Shown here: piece by piece, positions 31,656 through 42,680 of the stretch
Layout: the number at the start of each line of letters is the position of its first letter
How positions within the stretch are numbered: the first letter of the stretch is position 1
NCBI GenBank assembly: GCA_029237695.1
Contig: CM055265.1
Coordinates: forward strand, 116,720,067-116,784,066
DNA from: Conchocele bisecta
Taxonomy: Eukaryota; Mollusca; Bivalvia; Lucinida; Thyasiridae
Direction: 5' to 3'
Length of the DNA stretch: 64,000 nucleotides
Translations under genes and position numbers: made by a program
Notes under the pieces: generated by a model
Seen by the model: only the letters and a program-made list of their open reading frames with translations
The model's database searches: none
What the model was told of the DNA's origin: nothing

Positions 31656-32195
31656 AATAGTTGTATCTGGCCTTTGAATACACACACCCCTTATCGGACC
31701 TCCTTGTTTCAATATTATTTTTCAGTATCAGACATAGTTTCCGTAAACACGTCCAGTTGATAAGATAAGATTGAGAGCTCTCCAAATATTTATTGCTAGC
31801 TCCAAATATTTGTTGCTAGCAATATATATTTGAGTTTATGTAGATTTGGCGTTCCATACATCCTGCACTGCGGCTACTCGTTACTGCTTAATGACAACTC
31901 CATCGTGCATTATTACATTTCACATTGCATACCTCGATTGGCTATTTGATATTGTTACATGTCATCCTGCATATTGGCTATACAATACTGCTTAATGACA
32001 ACACCATCTTGCATTATTACATTGCATACCTCGATTGGCTATTTCACATTGTTACATGCCATATTCTGCCATGTGTCATTCTGCTTACTGCTTGCTGGGA
32101 TGCGTATATGACTATATGAATTCCGCCGAATGACGCATGCAAGCACGCAGAATGGCCCATGTCAGAATAAGAATTGGCCGAATGAGGGATGCCAG

Positions 32196-34067
32196 CATCG
32201 CAGTAAGCAGTAGGCCGAATGAAACTTGGCAAAATCTGCAACGCCCTCTGTTGTCATAATGGGAACGCTTCCATTATGACGCCAGGTGGCACTCCAAAAT
32301 AAGTACAGTAGACACCGTGTGACACTGCCCGAACGTTATCACGGTGATTCGCCGTGGTCGTTCACGGGTGATCACCGCGATTGCGTATCTACCTGTATAA
32401 ATGTATGTACGCGAAGGTGCAGTACTTTAGCAAAATAAAACATTTTTGTTTGTATGAGAAACGATGAATTAAGTGAGCACGTGCGTGTGTATGTGTACGT
32501 GTGCATTCGCGCTTTGATGTAGCTAAAGTCGAACATAATGCTATATCACTATTCTATATGTACACGAGTTATGGTGTTAACTGCTTAGACACAATGCCAT
32601 TAATGTTTCAAAACGACCCCCCCCCCCCTTCAAAATGTATATATATTTTCTTAACTTGGTTGATTGATTGAATTGCGAATAAAGGTGATTTAATCCATTC
32701 TGGCCGCAAAGGAAATAATCCCGTCTTTATCATTTAGCAGCTTACCTGTGACTATTTCGGGAGATTGAACACCATCGGTCTAATTATTTTATTTTGTTAA
32801 CACGAACTATAATTAGCAGGTACTCTTCATTAGTAACTGTACATGTAAATACGGACATAAGTATCCATTGTCAACAGATGAGTAAATGGAAAGTGTGACT
32901 TCTAATAATACAATACAATACAATATTATTTATTAGCATTAAACATGTACAATGTTTTTCGCTATATACATAAATAGTCAAAGAGTGAGTGAAATCGTTT
33001 AAAGATGTATCAACATAGTATAACAATTGTCTGAAGTTGGAGGTGTCGAGCGTTAGAACTAATAATCACACTTTCCATTTACTCATCTGTTGACAATGGC
33101 CCTAGTTGCTGCTTGCTTTGACTAGAGACATATACCGGTACTCTCTCAATCCTTGTTTGACTAACAAATAATTTCCAATTGGTTTGGCCTTGACATTGGG
33201 CATGAAAACAGCTATAGAACAAAAACATCATTGATGATAAAAATCCAAAATTGTTCTACCCATCAACATGCTTTATATGCAGGGGGTATAGTGAGTGATG
33301 GCTTATATTTAATATGATATTTATAATATCATTTACTGATTTCATAAAAAAAAATCGGCTTAGCCTCGTTTCTTATGATATTAGTAATTAAACTCTTAAA
33401 AATAGATACCCATGAAACAAACATCACTTATGTTAGATCCTGTATAAAAAATACCCCCAAAAATAGTTATCAAGTTGATATACAAATAGTATTGTTATGT
33501 CGATACCCCACCCACATAATGAAGACTACGCGTACATATGCGAACCGACCCGGTGCGAACGGGTAATCGGTGCGAAACGACCCGGGACCCGTACATATAT
33601 AGAGTTATACCGATGAAAGCCGAAACACGCCGAATGCCTGTGCGCGTATACCCATCCTCGTTCAGTTAGCTAAACAACTTGCGTGTACACTGTGATCTGT
33701 TTAATTATACTTATGAAAGCTAAATGGAGGTCGATTTCAAAAGATGAATGTAAGTTTGATTTAAAAAATGCAATATTATAGATTAGGGAGCAAAATGAAA
33801 ATAGCACATTTTGGCTGGCAGTCAATGGGACAGCAGTTTGTTTACATGTAACGCTCGTGCGGCGCAAAATCTACAACAACAACAATGACCATATATGGCA
33901 AACTGTAACTAGCTGTATTTCTTCTGTAGCAGGGTTAGCTCTGAGGTAATGGTGTTTAAAGTTTAAACTATTTATTTTACAAACAAACGCGTGAGCATTT
34001 ATACACATGCTTTAGTTGCCAGGGATGGATACGTAAGTGCCGTCCTTAAATTTAATGTGAGAGGACA
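32196..34067. other. Single-copy spacer, left part, no gene seen
   Basis: It contains a C-run (32,619-32,628), a TA-rich tract and an inverted repeat (32,867-33,102). None of the short frames is convincing. Confidence 0.6.
32867..33102. repeat. Inverted repeat with 42-base arms around about 150 bases
   Basis: The left arm has CATTGTCAACAGATGAGTAA and the right arm the reverse. The centre has AATACAATACAATATTATTT. Probably a small non-autonomous DNA element. Confidence 0.85.
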
Positions 34068-34334
34068 CCAAAGTATACTTTGAGGGAGTAATCATTTATT
34101 TTTACTGAAATGCATTATTTCATATAGAACTATAACAAATGCATATATTTCATGATTAAAAGTATGCAGAATTATTATACTGAATTTATTACATTATCAC
34201 AGCCAAAATGGCTGTGATGATGTAATAAATTCAGTATAATAAAAATTAATAAATTTATCATAAAATTGAAAATTTCTCCCTCAAAGTATACTTTGCTACT
34301 AAAGTATACTTTGCAATGTTGATGAAATGGGCTA
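34068..34334. mobile_element. Fold-back element FB2, left end truncated
   Basis: It begins inside the family at AAAGTATACTTTGAGGG and lacks the TAGCCTATTTC end on its left. It ends GAAATGGGCTA on the right. The central palindrome is intact. Confidence 0.85.
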
Positions 34335-35338
34335 GAGTACCAGGGGAACATCATTCAACATCCACTTCTTCTTCTTCTTCTTTTACAATAATGGCCATAG
34401 GAGCTTTATGGGATGAACGAAAACCCGATGTGATAATCCAGTTACACTGAGGATTAGTATGAATCTAGAAGGAACAAGAAATGCGTCTGTCGAACGCGGA
34501 TGCCACCTGCAGCATATTTGAGAAACTGTGACAAATTGGTTAACCGAAAAGTGTGACAGACGGACGGACAGACAGACGGACGGTCCAAACACTATATGCC
34601 ACCCGTTTCTTCGAAACCCGGTGGCATAATGACAGCATTCATCATCTCAGTCAACGGAAGTATATAACTTCATTTACCTTTGACCGGCTCGCTAATTGTA
34701 AGTTACTAATCCGCATGCACAGGTTGAAGTAACGGACCGAGGTCTATAAATACATTAAATATGCCTAAAAGCATCAATAAATGAAAACAAAATAAGCTAA
34801 AAATACAGAAGTACGGACTGGTTTCGTGATTTGTTTTATCACTTATCTGAATAGGTAATCATGAATTAAATATTGTAAATGACATTAATATGGGCTATTT
34901 CTTGCCATGTATTCATGTTAATGTGACTTTCCATGTTGTATGTCAACATAGGCAGTGTCGATCTGGCACAAAAACAAAATCAGCTGGTGAACAGCAAGAT
35001 AAATCACGAAACGAGTCAAAGGTAGCCTAATACACCAAGCCACGGTCTGCCAAATATGGTCATGCGCCATCTTGTTTCCGGTTTCGCCAGAACGAGGGTG
35101 CGGGTAAACAAACCCACACGATAGCGAAAATAGAAGAAATTGTGCAGTGCTATTCGTTGTGTTTAATGTAAGTTTAGATACGATTTCACTCGCGACATTA
35201 GTGCATACATTAGAAAATAACCATAAGACCAGTTGTAATGGTCCATGACTGCTGCATGAACCAGTGAACTACAATACTGGACGTCCAAAAACATGTATCA
35301 TGTGTATTATTTGTGGGTGGGGTATTGTAGTTCTTGCT
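34335..35338. other. Single-copy spacer, no gene seen
   Basis: A dispersed-repeat end with GACGGACAGACAGACGGACG lies at 34,550-34,635. The rest has no supported feature. Confidence 0.6.
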
Positions 35339-35339
35339 G

Positions 35340-35893
35340 TCTAGACATAGTTGCGACACGTAACTGCTGCATACTGCCGAATGCAGAGTTACGGATCCTT
35401 CCATAGGCTTCCGCAGCAGAGTAGCGAATCTATTTGATTCGCACTTGGCTGTTAATTACAGCATATTGTCTACACTTTTCAACATATTTTTTGTTTGCAT
35501 TATAACAGTAAAACAAACTGGTAATTCTGAAACAAACCGGATCATTGTGGTATGTCTTGAAGATTAAATATTGCCTTTTCAGTAACTGAACCCCAATATA
35601 TATTTGACATTTAGATTGTGCTTGCCGGTGACCGGGTCATTTTAAGATGCTAGGTTAATTTTACACACCAGGCCATCTATTTCTTTAAATTTATTACAAA
35701 ACTGTTGTAATATGGTTCTAAACATAATACTGACCTTAAATTTTGTGGAAACATATAGAAAATATGCTGTAATTAACAGCCAAAGTGCGAATCAGATTTG
35801 ATTCGCTACTATGCTAGGAAAGCCTATGGAAGGATTCGTGACTCTGCTTACAATAGTATGCAGCAGTTACGTGGCAACTAATCTAGACATAGC
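35340..35893. mobile_element. Inverted-repeat element next to the scaffold gap
   Basis: Arms of about 130 bases (35,340-35,470 and 35,765-35,893) share GCCTATGGAAGGAT and GGCTGTTAATTACAGCATAT-type words in opposite orientation, around about 300 bases. The right end touches the N run, so it may be incomplete, and such arms could explain the assembly break. Confidence 0.75.
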
Positions 35894-35907
35894 TCTATAT
35901 GGCTTTC

Positions 35908-36407
35908 NNNNNNNNNNNNNNNNNNNNNNNNNNNNNNNNNNNNNNNNNNNNNNNNNNNNNNNNNNNNNNNNNNNNNNNNNNNNNNNNNNNNNNNNNNNNN
36001 NNNNNNNNNNNNNNNNNNNNNNNNNNNNNNNNNNNNNNNNNNNNNNNNNNNNNNNNNNNNNNNNNNNNNNNNNNNNNNNNNNNNNNNNNNNNNNNNNNNN
36101 NNNNNNNNNNNNNNNNNNNNNNNNNNNNNNNNNNNNNNNNNNNNNNNNNNNNNNNNNNNNNNNNNNNNNNNNNNNNNNNNNNNNNNNNNNNNNNNNNNNN
36201 NNNNNNNNNNNNNNNNNNNNNNNNNNNNNNNNNNNNNNNNNNNNNNNNNNNNNNNNNNNNNNNNNNNNNNNNNNNNNNNNNNNNNNNNNNNNNNNNNNNN
36301 NNNNNNNNNNNNNNNNNNNNNNNNNNNNNNNNNNNNNNNNNNNNNNNNNNNNNNNNNNNNNNNNNNNNNNNNNNNNNNNNNNNNNNNNNNNNNNNNNNNN
36401 NNNNNNN
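35908..36407. other. Scaffold gap, exactly 500 N
   Basis: A round-number run of N normally marks a join of unknown size. Frames that appear to cross it are meaningless. Confidence 0.98.
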
Positions 36408-36848
36408 TAAAATATATGTTGGAAATGTGCACCTCTATGCCACCGTATACATATACCGGATACACAGCATGTGGAACAGCGTAATTAAACTTAATATTGC
36501 CATTGTGTGGACCAATTTCGCTTCGATATCAGTGGACCGAATCGCAATTGATAGCACGGGAGGTTCTGGATTTGATTTTCAAATTGAAATTTTAAACTTC
36601 TGACGTTTTTTGCAGAAATTGTGTTCAATTTGCAAAACCATTTACGGCTAAAATTCCAAATACCCGAAGGTACGTTATGTCGCGGCGCGTCTCATGTGTT
36701 TTGCGACCCCTCCCGCGAACCCCCCCCCCCCCCCCCGATGCCAGCTGTGTGCGCATCTAGTAAGCCAATAGAAGTAAGCGCGGGAATATCAATAACGACA
36801 ACAGCAACAGTAGAGCTGTAAAATGGACTTTCATTGGTCGTTCAAAGC
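36408..36848. other. Single-copy spacer, no gene seen
   Basis: Contains a 16-C run (36,721-36,736). No supported gene. Confidence 0.6.
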
Positions 36849-37156
36849 TACGCGTTGAAACGGCAAAGCAACGCGTTGAAACGCCAGATCAACGCGTTGA
36901 AACGACAAACAACGCGTTGAAACGACAAACAACGCGTTGAAACTTACGTGTTAGAGACGGCACTTATGACCCGAGCCGCCAATATGGGTATGTTCCAACG
37001 CGTTGCTCATCGTTTTCAACGCGTTGCTCATCGTTTTCAACGCGTTGGAGAAGCAACGCGTTGCTTTCTAGAAGCAACGCGTTGATTACTATATAGTATA
37101 TACATTTTCAACGCGTTGCTTTGGTGAATCAACGCGTTGGCTTGTCAACGCGTTGG
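36849..37156. repeat. Array of the palindrome CAACGCGTTG, 13 copies in about 310 bases
   Basis: Copies of ACGCGTTG lie near 36,850, 36,870, 36,891, 36,911, 36,931, 36,997, 37,018, 37,039, 37,055, 37,077, 37,110, 37,131 and 37,147, many 20-21 bases apart. In the left half the unit reads AACGCGTTGAAACGACAAAC. In the right half the flank is reversed (CATCGTTTTCAACGCGTTGC). The duplicated word CGGCACTTATGACCCG occurs at about 36,959 and 37,160. It is not in the left arm. Confidence 0.95.
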
Positions 37157-37182
37157 AAACGGCACTTATGACCCGGATCGCC

Positions 37183-37339
37183 AATTCCGCCGAATGACGC
37201 ATGCAAGCACGCAGAATGGCCCATGTCAGAATAAGAATTGGCCGAATGAGGGATGCCAGTATCTGGCATCCCTTATTCGGCCAATTCTTATTCTGACATG
37301 GGCCATTCTGCGTGCTTGCATGCGTCATTCGGCGGAATT
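37183..37339. repeat. Near-perfect hairpin at the inner end of the right arm
   Basis: 77-base arms (AATTCCGCCGAATGACGCAT and so on) surround TAT at 37,260-37,262, with one visible mismatch. The left arm has only one copy of this arm (32,119-32,195), where its homology to the right arm stops. Confidence 0.95.
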
Positions 37340-39423
37340 CATATAGTCATATACGCATCCCAGCAAGCAGTAAGCAGAATGACACATGGCAGAATATGGC
37401 ATGTAACAATGTGAAATAGCCAATCGAGGTATGCAATGTAATAATGCAAGATGGTGTTGTCATTAAGCAGTATTGTATAGCCAATATGCAGGATGACATG
37501 TAACAATATCAAATAGCCAATCGAGGTATGCAATGTGAAATGTAATAATGCACGATGGAGTTGTCATTAAGCAGTAACGAGTAGCCGCAGTGCAGGATGT
37601 ATGGAACGCCAAATCTACATAAACTCAAATATATATTGCTAGCAACAAATATTTGGAGCTAGCAATAAATATTTGGAGAGCTCTCAATCTTATCTTATCA
37701 ACTGGACGTGTTTACGGAAACTATGTCTGATACTGAAAAATAATATTGAAACAAGGAGGTCCGATAAGGGGTGTGTGTATTCAAAGGCCAGATACAACTA
37801 TTTTGCAATACTTGACTATATTATCGAACGAGCTATAATATAGTCAAGTATTGCAATGCTGTAGTCGTAAAGAAAGGAAAATATTGTACTGATTATAGTC
37901 GCTGGTTCGACAACACCGACGTGAAGGCTGATCTGGATTGATTATGGACGTTGTGTGTATTCTTAAATGCACAATAGTCGGCCTTTTCATTGAATTATCA
38001 AGGTGCATGATCACATTGTTACCACAACAACAATGTCTGAAAGTTTTGAAAGCTGGCACTCCAAAGTATTATTTGATATTTTCCTTAATATGCAACTGAT
38101 TTTGATGAAATAAGGCGCAGCCAATGAGTCTTCATGACATGTACATGTATTTGGTGGTCTCGGGATTTCGGCACATACTTATGTTTTGCGAAGAATCAAT
38201 TTCCATGAAATCAATTCTACGCAAAAACGACAGAAGTTTGGGCCAAAATACCGAGACCACAAAATGCAGCGTAACGAGACACATTTGATGCGCCATGTTT
38301 CATCAAAATCTATTACATAATAATAAGGACAATATAACAGAATGCGTACTTTGAATCGGAGGCACTTCTGGAAGTTTCAGTAATTGTTGTTGTTGTAACC
38401 ACGTGATCATGCACCTTGATTATGTGCCTTGATAGGAAAGGAAAAACTGTCTCAAATTGACTTTGGAGATCTTTGACTTGACAGTAAATGGTATGTTTGA
38501 GTGTTTGAATACATCAGGAATGTTTCACAGAGCAAACAGTGTAGGCCATGATTGGACTGGATGTGCATGTTGAACTGGAGCCACACTGGCAGCGACATAT
38601 TTTACATAAAATTCGGACAATCATTGGAGAGCATCAGCACTGCAAGTTTTGTCAAATTTTCAGAACGTAATATAGACCGATTTTTACAAAAAAAAGTAAA
38701 AAAAAAGTCATGGATGTACAAAAGCTGGCTGATGTACTACATGCAATTATACAAGCCAACCATAGACGCAAAACAAAGGGTCTTTTTATCTTTTCAGTAC
38801 AGTTAGTGAAACTGTACAGCTTATATATTATGCATCACCATATCTGTATACGAGATTGGCAACCCTTTTTTGTGAATGGTGTGATGAGAACCTGGCACCA
38901 GATCGGGTTATTCTAATTTCAGGACTGAATATATATTTTACTGTAAATGCATGTACATGTATTCAGTTCTGATTTTGGGATTTTCCCCATCTGTGCCGGT
39001 GAAATAGGGGATTTGACCGGGTTAACCCGACCTAAAATGACCTTAGCTGTCGACAGGCTGCTAAACACCATTAAATAAACTTTTTTATGAAAACATTTTC
39101 TAGTTGCGGACCAAATATTTTGTGACTATGGTTGAACATATTCATGTTTAATTTATGCCCCTGTTTAGTGCTCCTGTCGATGCCATCTACAATATTGCTG
39201 CCACTAAGACAAGGTTATAATTTAGTCGGCGGCCAAACATGGACTTGGTCTTCGTAAAATCCCAATTGATCGACCATTTGCACACAGGCTACACTGGTCA
39301 GGTCAGAAATTAATTTGTTTGTATTTCGGGTACCAACTTAATCCGTTGCCACCATTAAGAGTATGTAGTGTGTGCATAATAAATACTTTTACAAAATCGT
39401 CTCCAAAGTTTGACTAATGTGTG
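37340..39423. other. Mirrored intergenic DNA with a damaged hairpin and an R1 copy
   Basis: 37,803-37,856 is the shortened hairpin noted for 31,591. R1 lies at 38,880-39,075. Frames shared with the left arm (for example 37,533-37,339) have no recognisable feature. Confidence 0.6.
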
Positions 39424-39774
39424 ATAATTCCAGCACAAAAAATATTTACACAATTCCCTAACATTTGATTGCTCGGTAGCAAGTCTCTGTCCAAAGTTTA
39501 TATCCCAGTAAACTCCCACGCCGAACTACTTTCCGTAACCGTCAGGCGCAGTTAAAATAATTCTTAAGAAAACGGAAAATAAACACATGTTCTTGATGAA
39601 TTTATTTAAAATGCTGGAATTATAAGGAATGAATGGCCTTTTTGTGGAATTTATCGGGGATATAAACTTGGAAAAGTCGCGGGAATACTGGATGAGGCCT
39701 TCCGGTCCAGTATTCCCGCGACTTTTCCAAGTTTATACCCCGATAAATTCCACAAAAAGGCCATTCATTCATAT
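39424..39774. mobile_element. Composite fold-back FB1, right arm only
   Basis: The complete two-part unit starts ATAATTCCAGCAC and ends CCATTCATTCATATA. The left arm at about 30,012 has the joined flanks (TGTGTGGTATTTCC in reverse), showing both parts moved together. No clear target duplication is seen. Confidence 0.9.
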
Positions 39775-41574
39775 AGTATTTCCTTGTAATCCAGTTGCAA
39801 AGCTTGTACATATATATCCATATTTATTAGGTATCGCATATTACGGAATCATGAAATGCAATAAAACATTATTTGCTGTATCAGACAAAATATTTGTTTT
39901 CACATCTTGAACATTTTCATTTTCGTGACACTTTAGATGCTACAGGTGTCTTAAGTCACAAATTTCACTTGTGCTGTGCACATGTAATATTTAATTATAC
40001 CCCCGGCATGCATAGTATGTCGAGGGGTATATACAGTTTTCGTATTTCCGTTCGTCCGTCCGTAAGATTTGCGTTTAAAGTTTTCTGGTATCCATTATCT
40101 GTGCAACCGCATGTCTGATTGACTTGAAACTTCTTGATACTTCTTTACCATCATCCATATTTTCATTCTATAGTCCAACCATGCGGCTTTCATACCCAAA
40201 GCGTAATGGAAACATTTGTCAGGCGGCAACCAGGGGGGTATCTGTGAGCTCGCTTGCTCTAGTTATTAATAAATAAATTTCGCTATCATTTTGAAATACC
40301 TAATTTATTTCATTTGGTGTTTGTAAATCCTATAAAGAAACTTGTATTACTCACTTTACAAAATTTAATTCTGTATTTCTGTATTATAAGTAATAATGGT
40401 CATGTTTTATATAATACAGTGTTCCAAGCCATTTTCTGTCTCATTTCTTTATTTAAACTGATCAAAATATTTATTCAGGTGTTCCGCTTTTCTAATGTGT
40501 TCATACATTAACAGTCTAGATTGCCTTCAGTTCTGGAAAGATATTTTTATTTCCTTGTCGAAGATTCATAATTATTCCTGCCAGTATCTGACCTTGTTTG
40601 TTCAACTGATGTGAAATCTCAATCAATCAATCAATCCACTTGTTTTTACTGCCAGCATGGAAATAGTGTTAACACATTGTATGCGAGATACTGATTCACA
40701 GCTATCAAGATTTACGAACATCTTTTTTCTATTTTCTTTATTTCTCACCAAAAGTATTTATTGTTACCACTCAGTTGAACCGTCTCATCGAGATGGTTCA
40801 AATGAGTGGTAACAATAAATACTTTTGGTGAGAAATAAAGAAAATTTATCATTTTTCTGTGAGTAATATGCATACGCAGTCTGATCAGGATCGGCACTGT
40901 TCGCCATTCCATCAATGAAATATCCGTCATGCTTCTAACAAGGAACACAGATCGTTATCAGGCTACAGATGTGTGTGCTGTTCTTACGTCTCGTGTCTCA
41001 GCCACAATTATTCTGAGCAATCATAGCGAAGTGAAAACTGATGTTCCATTGGTCGGATGACGTCCTGTGACGTTACCGAATGACGTCAGTGTAATGACGC
41101 AACGTAAACAAGTCTGCATTCTGTCCAAAGATAACGATCTGTGATTATTTTCGAGCATAAGACATTACCTGATAAATGGAATACCATGCTAGTGTCTTTT
41201 GATGTCAAGTTTATCAGGCTCGATTCGGAAACGGTAGGAATTCCTAGCCTTGCCTGATAAACTTGATATAAAAAGACACTAGCCTGATATTCTCTATATG
41301 CCAGTCACACATGTCATAATGTCCATTTTCTCAGCTGAGGGTTAATTTGTGTTGTGTACATTATAGTAAATGGAATTCATACCGTAACTTGTTTTAACAA
41401 GTGGTTGTGACTGGAGAAATGAGGATTATGGGTTATGTCACCAGTGTAGATCCAGATCAGCCTGTGCATCCACAGTCTGATCAGGATCTGCACTGTTCAC
41501 TATTCCATCAACGAAACACCTGTTTTCTTGTAACAAGCAACACAGATCGTTATCAGGGTACAGGAGTGTGCTAG
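39775..41574. other. Mirrored intergenic DNA with hairpins and R2 copies
   Basis: A dispersed repeat at 39,995-40,265, an FB3 hairpin at 40,736-40,841, R2 words at 40,855-40,950 and 41,430-41,520, and a CTAGTGTCTTTT hairpin at 41,185-41,295. No gene is supported. Confidence 0.65.
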
Positions 41575-41925
41575 TGGGTGGCAGGTGGGAGCACCCGATG
41601 GTTAATTTAACGATCGGGGTTCATCCTTACCGGAATCCCGACTGGAGACCTGGTTTGGCCCTCACATACGTCTTTGGCATTTTGTATGTGACAGTTGAAT
41701 CTGGTTATACCCCTATCCTATTTTAGGGGAAGGGGCCAAGTGACTTGGTGTGGTATGGACCTGGCACCAGGTCAGGTTATTCTAATTTCAGGGCTGAATA
41801 TATTTGTTCTCGATGTAAATATTCCGTTCTGATTTTGGGATTTCCCCCCCAATACAGCAGGTTAAAACGGGATTGAACCCGTTTGCCCGGCCTTACATGA
41901 CCTTAGCTGTTGATGGAGTGTGCTG
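41575..41925 (+). repeat. R1 repeat, left member of a direct pair
   Basis: It shares TTAACGATC.GGGTTCATCC, ACCTGGTTTGGCCCTCACAT and the R1 body with 48,070-48,460, same strand. The pair brackets a 6.1-kb segment absent from the left arm. Confidence 0.8.
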
Positions 41926-41929
41926 ATCA

Positions 41930-42680
41930 TGAGCTATAGTGGTCACAATTCTCATAAGCCCCATTCTTCCAGTCACGGCCACATATACGCTAATTATATT
42001 GAATTGACTGACATAATCAAAGACCACAGTGTTCAGAATACGTCTAAATGTAGTTCTAGATGTACACAGTTTCGTAGATCTTGAGGTGTATTAATTCTAG
42101 CTGTTGTCCAACTCGTTGGTATTAGGTCACTTTAATTCATCATCGTCCGTTTAAACCAGTATATGTTATAGGGGTTTCCTAAAACAAATTGTGTCTGAAT
42201 ATTTATGCTTATTACAGTATGCAGAAAATGTTCAATTTACAAGCTCTGGCTCAGTTATTCAGAGGTCGAACTCCTAAACCTAAATGTTTAACCCCTAATT
42301 TCTGGCGTTTGCATTTTAGTAACATTGCTGAAACGACCGAAAATTTGAGTTAAACATTCTGGAGAGTGTAGTAATTTAGATTGTGAATGTTGTGCTCAAT
42401 TATGTACCTTATGTTCTGTGTATGTAAGTTGTAACCAATACATTGTATTTACAAAATGATAGATCTGATGTAAAATATTCCTGTTATATATTGTTGAGTT
42501 ATGGCCCTTTACTTGTACTTGGTGCTTAGCGGTCAATGTCTCTTGTTACGGTGGTGATGATGAAATACAAGGCGAGACTATCACGTTACTTACGACAATG
42601 TTAATATGGAGAATGTGTTATTTATTGTGCATCACACATGTCATTTTAGCCTCGATCGCAGAAGGGACCTTATATATAAA
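41930..42680. other. Right-arm-only insertion, no gene seen
   Basis: Unique AT-rich sequence. No frame is convincing. Confidence 0.6.

Larger units (their letters stand above)
13220..32195 (+). repeat. Left arm of a giant inverted duplication
   Basis: This stretch matches 37,263-59,948 in reverse: integrase, polymerase/helicase, terminal repeats, asteroid gene, fold-back elements and spacer DNA in the same order. Sampled non-coding stretches look about 97% identical or better. The arms differ by presence or absence of several insertions and by a 1.8-kb deletion in the right polymerase gene. The inner end is in a hairpin-forming sequence. Confidence 0.9.

Noticed and set aside
35811..36603. 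Long open frames on both strands across the gap
   Set aside because: They consist of N and are artefacts of the gap.
36849..37156. CRISPR-like array of regularly spaced CAACGCGTTG units
   Set aside because: The repeat is only ten bases and palindromic, the spacers are nearly identical to each other, the flanks switch orientation, and the surroundings are animal DNA.
31925..37533. Conserved 64-residue protein identical in both arms
   Set aside because: The identity is explained by the recent inverted duplication; the sequence is repeat-like (doubled CTCGATTGGCTATTT) and lacks protein features.
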